Shown here: piece by piece, positions 46,388 to 56,961 of the stretch
Layout of the letters: each line of letters starts with the position of its first letter
How positions within the stretch are numbered: the first letter of the stretch is position 1
From: CAVXJN01 sp963762165
Lineage (GTDB): Bacteria; Pseudomonadota; Gammaproteobacteria; JASBUN01
Direction of reading: 5' to 3'
Assembly: GCA_963762165.1 (NCBI GenBank)
Contig: CAVXJN010000001.1
Span: 186,001 to 250,000 of the forward strand
DNA: 64,000 nt
Program-made: the position numbers and the translations under genes
The notes under the pieces: model-generated
The model's database searches: none
What the model was told of the DNA's origin: nothing
Seen by the model: only the letters and a program-made list of their open reading frames with translations

Positions 46388-47541
46388 GACCCGGACGCGG
46401 GTAGTGGGAACTGTCCTGAGGCCGGATTTGCTTCGCCGACAAGCTCTGCCCGCAGAATTTCTGCTATGCGTCGAGCCGCGTACCCATCGCCATAGGGTGA
46501 TACACCCTTCGCCATCGCCTGATAGGCATCGGCATCATCAAGCAATCTGCTGACTTCGTGCACTATTCGATCATACTCAGGGCCAACCAGTTTCACGACC
46601 CCCTCTTCGACCGCTTCCGGCCTTTCAGTTTCGCGGCGCAGCACCAGGACGGGCTTTGCCAACGCCGGCGCTTCTTCTTGCACTCCACCGGAGTCGCTCA
46701 AGATGAAATGCGCTTGCTTCATGGCCCAGACAAACGGTGCGTATTCCAAAGGCTCTGTCAGGACAATTCTCGGGTGACCACTCAACAATTCCTGCGCAAC
46801 CGACGATACATTCGGATTCGGGTGAACCGGATAGAGGAACTGCACGTCGCTGTAACGATCTGCAAGCATGCGGATCGCGCGACAGACCTGGCGGAACGGT
46901 TCACCAAAATTCTCCCGCCGATGAGCAGTCACCAAAACCAGCCTCTTCGATGGATCAATTCCCAAGTCGAAGTCCATCTCCCGGTTCGCGACATCCAGCA
47001 ACGCGTCAATTACAGTATTTCCCGTTATAAAGATGCGTTCGGCCTCGATACCCTCTCGCAGCAAATTTGTCTTCGCGCTCGGCGTCGGCGCAAAATGCCA
47101 ACATGACAAATGCCCAGTCACTACACGGTTCATTTCTTCAGGAAATGGATTTCGCATATCCCCGGTACGAAGACCCGCTTCGACATGCCCCACCGGAATA
47201 TCGTGGTAAAAACACGCCTGTGCCGCAGCCATCACAGTAGTCGTGTCACCTTGAACCAATACCGCCCTCGGCTTTTCCAACTTGAGCACCTGCTCGAGTT
47301 CTAGCAGTAGCCGCGCATGAAGCTCTGCCAATGCTTGACTTGGACGCATGATATTCAGGTCCCGGTCCGGCTTGATATCGAACAGCTGCAGAACCTGGTC
47401 CAATAGGTGCCGATGCTGCGCCGTGGCCAATACTCGGCAGTCGCACCACGTTTCGCTACGAAGCTTCTGTATCACGGGCGCCATCTTTATGGCTTCCGGC
47501 CGCGTACCGACTATAGTCAAGATCTTGATGGGCATGTCCAA
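46384..47541 (-). CDS. wecB: UDP-N-acetylglucosamine 2-epimerase
   Basis: An intact 385-residue enzyme converting UDP-GlcNAc to UDP-ManNAc. Signatures: ILTIVGTRPEAIKMAPVIQK, LVQGDTTTVMAAAQACFYHD, VGHVEAGLRTGDMRNPFPEE, VTAHRRENFGEPFRQVCRAI and ILSDSGGVQEEAPALAKPVL. Normal length. UDP-ManNAc dehydrogenase (WecC) is not in the window, so ManNAc itself or an off-window enzyme may use the product. Confidence 0.97.
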   Translation of the reverse strand: MDMPIKILTIVGTRPEAIKMAPVIQKLRSETWCDCRVLATAQHRHLLDQVLQLFDIKPDRDLNIMRPSQALAELHARLLLELEQVLKLEKPRAVLVQGDTTTVMAAAQACFYHDIPVGHVEAGLRTGDMRNPFPEEMNRVVTGHLSCWHFAPTPSAKTNLLREGIEAERIFITGNTVIDALLDVANREMDFDLGIDPSKRLVLVTAHRRENFGEPFRQVCRAIRMLADRYSDVQFLYPVHPNPNVSSVAQELLSGHPRIVLTEPLEYAPFVWAMKQAHFILSDSGGVQEEAPALAKPVLVLRRETERPEAVEEGVVKLVGPEYDRIVHEVSRLLDDADAYQAMAKGVSPYGDGYAARRIAEILRAELVGEANPASGQFPLPASGS

Positions 47542-47600
47542 CGTTCTATATCGTAGCGATAGGCAAACGAGAGCTTACAGGAGCTTCCAACGGAAATACT

Positions 47601-48441
47601 TTATCGAACTGCGACGATCGGCAGTGACCACGCAAGCGGCCAGTAGATTCCATGCTCCCAGACCGGTTGCGAAAGCACTTCGATGCGAGAGAACCCCGCA
47701 TCCTCGAGTTCCCGCAGCACCGACGCTTCCGAAAATATGCGCATCTCGAGCGTCTGGCCTGGTCCGCCATGGAACACGAGATCCTCGAATACTTCGACAT
47801 CGCCACGGCGTGTCGTATTTACGAGCTGATAGCATCCATTGCGCTCGGCGATTTTGAAATCGTCCAACACCGGAAAGTGCTCTTTCGTCTCCGAGCCTTC
47901 TTTGGTGTACGGGACCGTGAATACGAAGACCCCTCCTGGTTTCAACAAACGTCTGGTGTTCACGAACGCGCGAGATACCGGCCGTGTGACATGCTCGAAC
48001 ACATCCGAAGAGATCACAAAGTCCATCGTTTCTTCCAGGGATGACTCGATATCGGTGATATCCAACCGCGGTTCCTGGTGATAGAACGTGTTGGTGTAGT
48101 CGAGACGGTCCTGCAGTCTGTCCGCGTATTCCGCCCAATCGCTCATGCCAATGCCACGGATCCCTTTATCCACTGGAAAGTCATCCAGAAGCCGGCTTTC
48201 ACCATAAATGCTCCGCGACAATGCATACACAATTGCGCGCATCCGAACCGTCGACCCGCAGCTACCGCATGAGGCCGTTTCTCTCTCCAGACTGCTTACG
48301 GCCACCGCGTTATGAGCAGAACAGATGTTACACACGAATGAAAGTGTGCCCGGGCTTGAGTCGCGTGCCCCATGCCTGCGCTCCAGAGACGCCGCAACAT
48401 CCGTTTCGCCGAACGCAGTCCCACCATCGTCCCAATTCGTT
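47601..48441 (-). CDS. Methyltransferase with N-terminal zinc-ribbon-like motif
   Basis: About 275 residues. The first part has two CxxC pairs (FVCNICSAHNAV and TASCGSCGSTVRMRAIVYAL). The methyltransferase core is degenerate at motif I (IRGIGMSDWAEYADRLQD) but then shows DFVISSDVFEHVTRPVSRAF and RLLKPGGVFVFTVPYTKEGS. The 5' end is unresolved: no ATG, GTG or TTG is well placed just after the upstream gene stop at 48442, and the frame is open to 48683. A GTG at VCNIC is possible. The function is likely modification of a glycan, target unknown. Confidence 0.72.
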
Positions 48442-50323
48442 TTAACGATATGTGTGCGGAATCCATGCGCCCCACTTTTCCTCGTATATTGCCTTGTTTT
48501 TTGCGAACAATGCCTCTCGATCTGCAAGCTTGATCTTGTCAAATGTCGCAGAGTGATGATGATGCACAAAGACGTCTTCGGCACACACAATTCGCCATCC
48601 CAGCTGCTCTGCCCGCCGACAGTAGTCGTCATCTTCGAACCAGCCGACACCGAAAGCTTCATCCAAAGGCCCCACTTTTTCATAAACCGCCCGCGGCAGC
48701 ATGACGCAGAAAAACGCCGCCGTACGCAGGCTGAACAATTTTCCCAGGTTCCTCCGCGTATAACGGGCTGCCATCGTCATCATCTCTTCCATGGAGTCAT
48801 ACTTAATGTCGATACGCGCTTCGTTTCCAATATTGTTTGTGACCGGACCAATGAGCCCGATTGTTGAATCTCGCCGCAGGTGGTTCATCAGCGTACGAAG
48901 CCATCCCGGCGTGACGTACGTATCGTTGTTCAACATGACTAAGTACTCGCCACTGGAAGCCGCGAGCCCCTGGTTGTTCGCTGCCGCGAAACCCTTATTC
49001 TCGTCATTAAGAATGATTCGACGCCGCTCGCCGTCCACCCATTCTCGTAGCATCTCTGGGGTACCGTCGGAGGACGCATTATCGACCACGATGATTTCCA
49101 GATTCTCGTAGCCGCTGTTGACGCAGAGGCTTTCCAGACACGCTTTGTTGAGTTCCAGATTGTTGTACGTGACCACTACCACGCTTATCGACGGATCTGC
49201 AGAGGGCACTTCGACGTGCGCTACCAGGTCCGACACCCGGTGCGACCACGTCTGTTCCGACGCGAACCGCATGCGCTCGATCCGTTGTGAGCTGTTTTGC
49301 TCCTCAGCGAGTGCGAGTTGGATTTGGTCGACAAACTCCTTCTCGCTCTCCGCAACACGCACAAGGCCATCGAACTGCTTCATCTCGGGCAGCGCGACGG
49401 ACACGACCGCTTTCCCAGCGCTCAGGTACTCGTATACCTTTACCGGATTGGTCGCCAGCGTCAGCGGGACTACCTTGAACGGGAGCATGCACACGTCGAA
49501 GCCGTGAAGATAATACGGCAGCTGTTGATATGGGATCTCACCGGTGAAGATTACGTTCTTCAGTCGATTTAGGGCGCGCGCGGCATGTACCGTGTCCGAA
49601 CCAATCAGCAGCACCTGACAATCCTTGAACCGCGTCGCGACTGCTTCCACCAGATCCAGGTCGAACCATTCGGCGATCGCACCGTAATAGCCAATGACCT
49701 GCCGACCTTGCTCATCCTGATAGCAGCGCTCAGGGGGCTTCGAGAAATGTTCATAATCGCCAGCATTTCGGATCACTGCACGGTTTGCATTTAGGTCCGC
49801 CCACGACTCGTCGAGCAAACCTGAGGTAACGGTCAGCAAATCGGCCCCCATCGCGAGCGTGCGCTCGAGATCCAGTAACTCCGCACCCGTATTATCGAAA
49901 CCTTCGTGGTGATCCATACAATCGTAGACTACCTTGGCATTCGGCAACACGGACGCGAGATCGGACCAATACGGGTGCTGTACGAGTCCAACTAGGCTCT
50001 CGCTTCTCGTCCAAAGCAGCACCTCCCCCATGCTCGTTCGAAGCTGAGCGATTTCCTGGATCCCAGGAGCACCCGAGTCAGATGTTTGATTCCGATCCCA
50101 TGTGCAAGCGAATCTGGAAAAGCCGACCGTCTTGGTCCAGCGGTTCGACGCTGAACCCCGGCTCTTGGTCGTACTCGAACAAGTTCGACACGTAAAAGAC
50201 CCTACGGCCTGTCCGTGCGAGTTCGCGTGCAAGGTGCTGTGGTCGCTGGGTCCGAAAATGCCAGTCGATCACGCCGAACACGATGTAGTCCGGCAGATCT
50301 CCGGATTGCGAAGCAAGGCGCAC
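48442..50323 (-). CDS. Two-domain glycosyltransferase (GT4 plus GT2), one frameshift
   Basis: An N-terminal GT4-like domain begins in one frame (DYIVFGVIDWHFRTQRPQHL, GRRVFYVSNLFEYDQEPGFS) and after a shift near 50090 continues SGAPGIQEIAQLRTSMGEVL, KVVYDCMDHHEGF and GYYGAIAEWFDLDLVEAVAT. A complete GT2 domain follows from about residue 370 (SISVVVVTYNNLELNKACLE, IIVVDNASSDGTPEMLREWV, LVMLNNDTYVTPGWLRTLMN, FGVGWFEDDDYCRRAEQLGW). About 625 residues in all. Such fusions add two sugars in sequence. The GTG at 50323 is a tentative start; the upstream methyltransferase frame overlaps it, so the two may be one protein. Confidence 0.8.
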
Positions 50324-51667
50324 GTCTGCCGGAACCAGGGTGACGCGTAGTCGTCGCCCTTCTGGCGCCGGAACCGCAAGGCACTCGTACTTAGATTCGG
50401 GTCTCCGAAAGCGCGTACGTAGCCTTTTCGCAGTTTCCCTTTGATTGCCGCCGGTAGCGGCAATCGGCGATACAGGTGCCGGGCGGTAGTAGTGATCCGT
50501 CCCTTGTCGGACTGCTGAACTCCGTAACGTATGACGCGCATCACAAAACGTAGCGGTGCCGTGATGCGCCACGACAAGCTACGTTGAATCTGTGTGAGTC
50601 GTTCTCTGTAGTTATCACGGTCCTTAAGGGCGGCGTCGCGCTGCTCCAATGCGGCGTCCCGTTCGCGAACTGCATAGTCCCGCTCAAGGTAAGCAATATC
50701 CCGTTCTCGGATTGCAACACGTCGCGCCGAATTTGCAGCCTCTAACGTCAACTCCTCAGCCGAATCTCCGCCGTTTGCTTGCGCATCGGAAACATGATGT
50801 TCGGAAGCGTTGGCCGAATCGGTCAAACGCGCAACTATGGGCAGCAGCTGCCGATATGCCGTGCCAATGATGTCCTCGAATATTGCTTGCGCTTCTTCGG
50901 TTACCGCCGGTCGCTGATTGACGGAACTCATATCGAGTGGCTGTTTCGTTGCAATTAGTATCTGACGGTACGTAGGCGGATTGAAATCGTACGCGAATAG
51001 CTCGCTATTGAATCGCTCGCTGGCGTTGAGGACGAGTTCCTGTGCGGCCGGAACATCCCACGCGCAAACGACAAATCCAAGCAATTCGCGTAGCCAGGGA
51101 GTATAACCATGACCAATTACCTCACACGTCCAACCAAGACCGCGCATGTGGTTACTCGTCTCAGCGAGCGGCGGCAGTCCAAACCGGAAATGCTCATCCA
51201 GCCACGAATACTCGCGCCCGAAATTCTCGCGGTACTGCTGAGCGATGTAAGCGTCCGTTGCGACCGCATCGCCTTCATCGGAGCAAGGGAAAGCCAGCAC
51301 AATACCTTTTTCCGCGAGACTAGAGACACGATCAAGGAAAGCGCGCCGGTACTCTCCCGGTACATGCTCCAGCGTGTCGACACTGACGAGATAATCATAA
51401 GTTGCACCATCGAGTGCCGAGGTGAAAATATCACCTCCGATGTGATGATCATCCTCCTTTTTCAGGCTTATTCAGTAGCGGATCTACGTAGGTGATATCT
51501 GCACCGGGAAGGAACGCACCGAGCAGTCCCAGTTCCCCACTGCCAACGTCAAGTATGCGGGCATCGGCATCGTCACGAATCGCTGCAACGATCTCGGCGA
51601 CAGCGCGATAACGGCTGTATTGATCGAATATGAGTCGCAGCTTTTCGTCGGTCATCAAAACGTCCAT
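50269..51667 (-). CDS. Methyltransferase with C-terminal coiled coil, frameshifted
   Basis: It begins MDVLMTDEKLRLIFDQYSRY, with SAM motif ARILDVGSGELGLLGAFLPG and DITYVDPLLNKPEK. A shift near 51455 leads to TSALDGATYDYLVSVDTLEH and then AFPCSDEGDAVATDAYIAQQ and so on. From about residue 270 there is a heptad-rich coiled coil of repeated ERDxAL units (YLERDYAVRERDAALEQRDA). A basic C-terminal part (LSWRITAPLRFVMRVIRYG) follows, typical of glycan-cluster proteins in which such a segment links methyltransferase and glycosyltransferase modules. It may be fused to the following gene in reality. Confidence 0.78.
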
Positions 51668-51739
51668 TCATGCTGCCGTGGCAGCGTACAACATCTGTAT
51701 CTTTGCATCGCACTCAACCAATCGCCGAAACTGCGTCGA

Positions 51740-52748
51740 TCAGAGGGCGTAATAATCTCGATACCATTCCACGAAACTGCGCAATCCCCGTCTCAATCGA
51801 AGTATCCGGCTTGAACCCCACCGCATCGTGCAGTGCCGTGGTATCCGCGGAAGTCGCGGTGACATCCCCCGGCTGCATCGGCAGCAAATCCATGTTGGCT
51901 TTCTTGCCCAGGCATTCTTCCAGCACTTCGATGTAGCGCATCAGTTGCACGGGGTTGTTGTTGCCGATGTTGAATACGCGGTACGGGGCGTAGCTGGTGG
52001 CGGGGTCGGGGTCATCGCCGGTCCAGTTGGGATCGGGTTTGGGGGCGTTGTCGATGACGCGGATGACGCCTTCGACGATGTCGTCGATGTAGGTGAAGTC
52101 GCGGATCATCTCGCCTTTGTTGAACACCGGGATGGGCGTGCCTTCGAGGATGCCCTTGGTGAATTTGAACAGGGCCATGTCGGGGCGGCCCCAGGGGCCG
52201 TAGACGGTGAAGAAGCGCAGGCCGGTGCAGGCAAGGCCGTACAAATGCGCGTAGCTGTGGGCCATGAGCTCGTTGGCCTTCTTGGTCGCCGCGTACAGCG
52301 ATACCGGATGATCGACGTTGTCGTGCTCGGAGAACGGCAGTTTGGTGTTGGCGCCGTAAACAGAGCTCGAGGATGCAAACACCAGATGTCCTACTTTGGA
52401 GTGACGGCAGCCTTCGAGGATATTGGCGAACCCGACCAGATTGGCGTCGACGTAGGACGCCGGGTTCTCGATGGAGTAGCGCACGCCGGCCTGGGCTGCG
52501 AGATTCATCACGGCGTCGAAGCGGTGGCGTTCGAACAACCGCTCCATGCCGTTACGATCCGCGATATCCAGCCGCTCGAAGGAAAAGTTGTCGTGGTCTT
52601 TGAACCGCGCCAGTCGCGCCTCCTTCAGAGTCACATCGTAGTAATCATTCATGTTGTCGATGCCGTAGACGTGATCGCCCCGCTCCAACAGCCGCATGGC
52701 CAACGTCGAGCCGATGAATCCGGCGACACCTGTAATCATTACTCTCAT
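51740..52748 (-). CDS. UDP-glucuronate 4-epimerase, C-terminal frameshift
   Basis: An extended SDR of about 336 residues: MRVMITGVAGFIGSTLAMRL, YGIDNMNDYYDVTLKEARLA, FASSSSVYGANTKLPFSEHD, the YxxxK motif in VSLYAATKKANELMAHSYAH, and RFFTVYGPWGRPDMALFKFT, all as in UDP-GlcA 4-epimerases. Near 51776 one extra T shifts the frame; correcting it gives the family ending QFVEWYRDYYAL and a stop at 51740, instead of a foreign tail to 51714. It would supply UDP-galacturonate to the cluster. Confidence 0.94.
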
Positions 52749-52795
52749 GGTTTTCCCTTAGTTCTTATGAAATTCGTTATGGCAGTCTAGAAAAT

Positions 52796-53357
52796 TCAGC
52801 TTGCGATCGAGGATTCGATCAGATCGCACAATATGTGTCCGATCAGGATGTGCATTTCCTGGATGCGCGCGGTGTCGCTCGCGGGAATGGTAATTGTATA
52901 CCGGCACATGGCCGCCAGGCGACCGCCGTCCCGACCCAGCAGGCCGATGCTAAGCGCGCCTTGTTCGTTGGCGGCCGCCACCGCCCGAATGACATTTTCG
53001 CTGTTACCCGACGTCGACAGTCCGAACAATACGTCGCCCGTCTCGCACCAGACCTTGCACTTGTCGGGCGAATACATCCTCGTATCCGTAGTCATTACTC
53101 ACGGAGGTCAGCGTCGAGGTATTGGTGTTCAACGCCACCGAGGGCAGCGCGCTGCGGTCCCGGTTGAAGCGTCCCACCAGCTCTGCCGCCAGATGCTGGG
53201 CGTCGGCGGCGCTGCCGCCGTTGCCGCACCAGAACACCGTTCGGCCGTCGAGCACCCGTTGCCGTGACCGCCTGCGCGACTTCGGCGCAGACCTCGGCCA
53301 GTTGATCGCGTACGACGCTGCGCCAGACTGCAGATGCTCGTCCATGCGCGCACGCAC
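52796..53357 (-). CDS. gmhA: Phosphoheptose isomerase (SIS domain), frameshifted
   Basis: The SIS-fold sugar isomerase converts sedoheptulose 7-phosphate to D-glycero-manno-heptose 7-phosphate for LPS core. It reads from GTG 53357 (RARMDEHLQS), with frame changes near 53320 and 53240, then FWCGNGGSAADAQHLAAELV and LPSVALNTNTSTLTSVSNDY. Another change near 53050 leads to DVLFGLSTSGNSENVIRAVA and ASDTARIQEMHILIGHILCD, with both phosphate-binding Ser/Gly loops present. About 187 residues, the normal size. Several indels for such a short gene; the function is probably intact in the organism if these are errors. Confidence 0.85.
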
Positions 53358-53373
53358 GAGATTCAGCTCATGG

Positions 53374-54720
53374 TCATGGGCTTGCCTGTCCCCGCGTCGC
53401 GAAACGTTCGCAGCCAGTCGTAACCGGATGAGTGATCTTCATATCGATTCCGTCTTCCTCGGCAATGGCCTGCAAGTGCATGGCACAGCCGACATTGCAG
53501 GTCGCGATGGTGTTGCAGTCATTGTCTCTCGCCTGCTGCAACGACGTCGCTTGACCCAACCGGTCGCGCAAGTGCGGGATGGCGCATACTGTAGGTGCCG
53601 GCTGCGCCGCAGCATTGTGCGCGTATTCGGGGAGCTGACGAAGTTCACGTCCGACCTGCTCCAACAAACGTTTCGGCGCATCCTGCTCCCGTGTCGCGTT
53701 CTTCATGCTGCACGGGATGTGCAGGAACACTCCTTCGTCATTGGTGATCGGCGACCTGAAATGCCTGCGCACTCGGACCGTTCGACGATGAACCGGTTCA
53801 CGTCCACGAAAAGCACCTTCGACGTCTCGCCGACTTCGGGCGGTTCATCGGCTCGGCGAAACCCTGATATTGGCTCAACACCGCGCCGCAGCCGCTGGCG
53901 ATATACACCACGGCATCCACGTCCAGTGCCGAAACGCTTCCAGAGTTGCGCGCACTGGCCGTCGCGTAGCGCTGCTGGCGTCCGGCATGCAGGTCCAGGG
54001 CACCGCAACAACCCTGCATCGGCGGTACTTCCACCCGATAGCCCAATTGCTGCAACACGGGCGATGGCGGCGGCGAGATTATCCCGGTCCGCCAGGTTCG
54101 CGACACAACCGGTAAACAGCGCGACACGGCCGCGCTGCTTGCCCGATCGCCGGATAGCTTGCGCGCCAACCGTAGCGCAGGTGCTCGACGTTACTGAATC
54201 GTTCTGTGCGTCTCAGTCCCAACAGCGCGGATCAGGCCGCTGTGTCGCGCCAACCAGCGCAGGCCGCTGGCCCGGTACGCGGCCAGGAACCAACCCAAGA
54301 ACCGCAGACGCTGCCGGACTGCGGACAAACCATGCCAGCCGATCCGCAATATCCGGCGCCGGCCGCAGTCGCCGTTCGCGCTTGCAGCAGTTCATGGGCG
54401 CCGTCGATCAACTCGCCATACCGCACCCCCGCCGGACAGATGGCTTCGCAAGCCTGGCATTGCAAACAGCGATCCAGATGACCGATCAGTGCGGGCGTGG
54501 CTGTAAGCCGATCCTCCGCCAATCCCCGGATCAGCGAAATGCGGCCGCGGGCGCTTTCCGACTCCTCGCGGGTATCGATATAGGTCGGACAGACCGGAAG
54601 ACACATGCCGCAGGCGACGCAAGTGTCGGCTTGGCGGATCAGACGGCGGCGCAATTGCGCCGTGCCATCTTCACGGTCGAATCCGGTGGCCATAACGGTA
54701 TGCAATGCGTTGACGTGCAT
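53374..54720 (-). CDS. glcF: Glycolate oxidase iron-sulfur subunit-like protein, many frameshifts
   Basis: The first 110 residues from ATG 54720 are intact and carry two 4Fe-4S motifs: CVACGMCLPVCPTYIDTREE and CLQCQACEAICPAGVRYGEL. After about 54370 the homology jumps between frames: QGCCGALDLHAGRQQ (CCG motif of the cysteine-rich domain), YIASGCGAVLSQYQGFAE, VFLHIPCSMKN, and NDCNTIATCNVGCAMHLQAI near the end. Summed, about 410-440 residues as in GlcF, which passes electrons from glycolate oxidation. GlcD and GlcE are not adjacent in the window. At least five frame changes: real decay or very poor local consensus. Confidence 0.7.
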
Positions 54721-54734
54721 GGTTAAAAGTGAGC

Positions 54735-55220
54735 GTGCTCGATGAGGCCCGTATCGAGTGTCCGGATTGGCGACAGGTGTCCGGCTGGTCTACGGCGGGC
54801 TATACGCGCCGGAAGTCAATTGTAGATACGTCGGACTTGGCGCGCGCAGCCCCCCGCCCGAAGGAGTTGGAATATCTCCATAGGGCGCGCTATGCGCGCC
54901 AAAAGAGCCAATCGTAGCTACGGTCGGCCTGGCCGCGGGCTTGGCGCGGGCGTAGGCCGCCCTGTTTTGGCGCCCTGTAGTAGGGTCACCGCGGATGAAC
55001 TCGTCGGCAAATGCACACGCTGTAGCACCGGCACGGTTTCATTGGGCACGCTACCGCCCTGCAGTGGCTCATTCGAGCACCGCATGGGTGATCCGGATCA
55101 ACTTGTGCGCGACGCAAGCCGGCGTCGGCTGGCGCAGCCCGCCCTATCCATGCTGCCACTTCTTTCCGAGGTATTCGGCGCTGGCGGGCATGGCCCGCCC
55201 TATCGTCCATCCCCCGGACA
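54735..55220. repeat. Gene-free stretch with palindromic repeats
   Basis: About 490 bases between the glcF-like gene and the winged-helix regulator, with several GC-rich palindromic units (TAGGGCGCGCTATGCGCGCC at 54881-54900, TTGGCGCGGGCGTAGGCCGC near 54942, and two GCCCGCCCTAT units near 55137 and 55193). They resemble units at 13.1 and 19.2-19.7 kb. No protein-like frame is seen. Confidence 0.5.
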
Positions 55221-55230
55221 GGAGCGGTAT

Positions 55231-55846
55231 TCAGCCGGCGCTGAACGGCAGCAATAAGTCCGGCACCACCACCCGTTCTTCCCCCACCGCGTCGCGCAGC
55301 ATGCGGTGGCGTTCGGCCGGGTGTTCCAGTTCGGTAAGCAGAAACCCGTCGCAGGCGCTGGCGGCACGGTTGAGATCGCGCCACACCGGTCGGTCCATGA
55401 AATTGATCTCCGTTCTGCGCCGGGATGGAACGTACCCGTGATCTCCAACCCCAACTCCATATTCTTCAGCACCGCAATCTCCGCCAGATCCGAGATGCCG
55501 CACAGAGTCCGATGCGCGCGAACCCGCGTGCTTGGCAGGTCAGCAGCGCAGTGCGGCAGGCGTTGGCGGCTTGACGATAAAACGTGAACGAGCCCGTCAA
55601 GTAGCGGCCCACGAGCCGGCTCTTCTCGGCGAAACCTTTCGGCGTCAGATAATAGAGATAGCGGTTGGGCGGGACCTGCTGAACTTTGATCAGACCCCAT
55701 TGAATACAGCGTCTCAGATAGGAATTGGCGAGACCCAGAGCGATGCCGAGGCGCCGGGCGAGATCCCGTTGGGTGACATCTTCCCGCTGCTCGATGGCCC
55801 CCAGCAACTCCAGCGTATGCGCCTCGTCCTTGTCGGCTCCGTTCAT
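55231..55846 (-). CDS. Winged-helix transcriptional regulator, EPS-associated type, frameshifted
   Basis: The N-terminal 100 residues are a MarR-like winged helix (TLELLGAIEQREDVTQRDLA, RRLGIALGLANSYLRRCIQW, NRYLYYLTPKGFAEKSRL). Near 55500 the frame changes to GISDLAEIAVLKNMELGLEI and near 55400 again to FMDRPVWRDLNRAASACDGF and ERVVVPDLLLPFSAG. About 205 residues in all, with a C-terminal CoA-binding-like fold in this family (inference). Homologues are found beside exopolysaccharide clusters, often next to RfaH/NusG-like genes as here. Probably regulates the polysaccharide operon downstream. Confidence 0.75.
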
Positions 55847-55920
55847 CCGCTGAACGATACAGAAATGAGTGACTTAGGGCAACGATTTGGCGAGCTGGAT
55901 TGGCCACGGGCCAATACCGC

Positions 55921-56471
55921 TCAAGCGAGTGGTTCGAGCTGATGGAGTGACAGATCGACCTGGGTGAACGCACCGGCAAATGACAGCAGGATGGTCACCC
56001 GATCGCGACTGGTCCGGGCGTGGAATACGCCTTCGTAACCACTCATCGCCCCATCGACGATGCGGACCCGGTCACCTTGGGAAAACTCAGGCGCCGGCAG
56101 ATTCTGGCAACCGCTGCGCATCGTCCCGCGAGCGTAGGTAAGGCGACGAAATCCGATGCGACGCGAGCGGGCTTGAATCCGAAATACACCAGGCCGCTGA
56201 CGCCGAAGGTGGAGCGGATCGGCGACCAGTTGTCGGTATCCTGATCCAGGTGAATGAACAGGTAGCGCGGAAACAGCGCGTCGACGATTTCCACGTAGCG
56301 CCCTTTGCGCCGGCGCCGATCCTTCATCAGCGGCAAATAGACTTCGTAGCCCTGACGTTCGAGGTTCTCGCGCGCATAACGTTCTTGGCGTGGCTTGGTG
56401 TAGATCAGATACCAAGCCTTTTGTGTGTCAGAGGGCCGTGCTGCTGGGGAATCGGCCATGGCCTGCTCCAT
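55921..56471 (-). CDS. rfaH: RfaH/NusG-family transcription antiterminator, frameshifted
   Basis: A NusG N-terminal domain (KAWYLIYTKPRQERYARENL, ERQGYEVYLPLMK, FPRYLFIHLDQDT, RSTFGVSGLVYFG) is followed, after a shift near 56130, by the C-terminal domain (VRIVDGAMSGYEGVFHARTS, VDLSLHQLEPLA). About 183 residues once corrected. RfaH-type proteins bind paused RNA polymerase at ops sites and allow read-through of long polysaccharide operons; this gene lies upstream of a 30-kb operon-like cluster on the same strand. No ops element was identified with certainty. Confidence 0.85.
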
Positions 56472-56473
56472 CG

Positions 56474-56872
56474 TTACGCAGGCGGTATTGTACCGTTACC
56501 GGGGGGCGGTAGACCAATTGCTGTGCGCAACCAACGGCCGAGTTCCAGGTCCCGGGCCAATCCGGCCCAGGACCTGGCGGCCTGCTCGTTACTGACCGCG
56601 CAGGGTATGTCGATCCGGATATCGGCTCGGTTCATGTCCACGGTGTGTTGGCCAATGCCCTTGACGACGGTGAGGTCATCGGCGGTCTTGAAGGGCCCAT
56701 GGGCGTCGCGGTGCGCGACGATGGCCTCTGCTTTCTTCAAGCCGATGCCTTTCAGATTACTGGCGATGGTGTTTGCGTCGGCCAAATTGATATCCACCGG
56801 CGCCGCGGATACCGCGCCGCACGCACCCGCGAACAGGACCAACATGAGAATCGTACGCAGAAAACGCGTCAT
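56474..56872 (-). CDS. ComEA-like helix-hairpin-helix protein
   Basis: A 132-residue protein with a signal peptide (MTRFLRTILMLVLFAGACGA, cleaved near AVSA-APV), then a ComEA-type double HhH domain: VDINLADANTIASNLKGIGL and ADDLTVVKGIGQHTVDMNRA. Such secreted DNA-binding proteins act in DNA uptake across the periplasm or have unclear roles. The residues after about position 87 have no clear homology, and a frameshift or fusion there is possible. It stops just upstream of rfaH on the same strand. Confidence 0.8.
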   Translation of the reverse strand: MTRFLRTILMLVLFAGACGAVSAAPVDINLADANTIASNLKGIGLKKAEAIVAHRDAHGPFKTADDLTVVKGIGQHTVDMNRADIRIDIPCAVSNEQAARSWAGLARDLELGRWLRTAIGLPPPGNGTIPPA

Positions 56873-56961
56873 GGTATGACCTCCTTGTCATCGAATGTGG
56901 CTTGATGTTGCCGGCGTCCAATGCCGGCGCGTACCCGATATTACCCCAATTTGGAGTACTG

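Noticed and set aside
53122..54726. Plus-strand open frame of 534 codons
   Set aside because: Antisense to gmhA and glcF with Arg/Ser/Pro-rich shadow composition; both opposite genes have clear family motifs.
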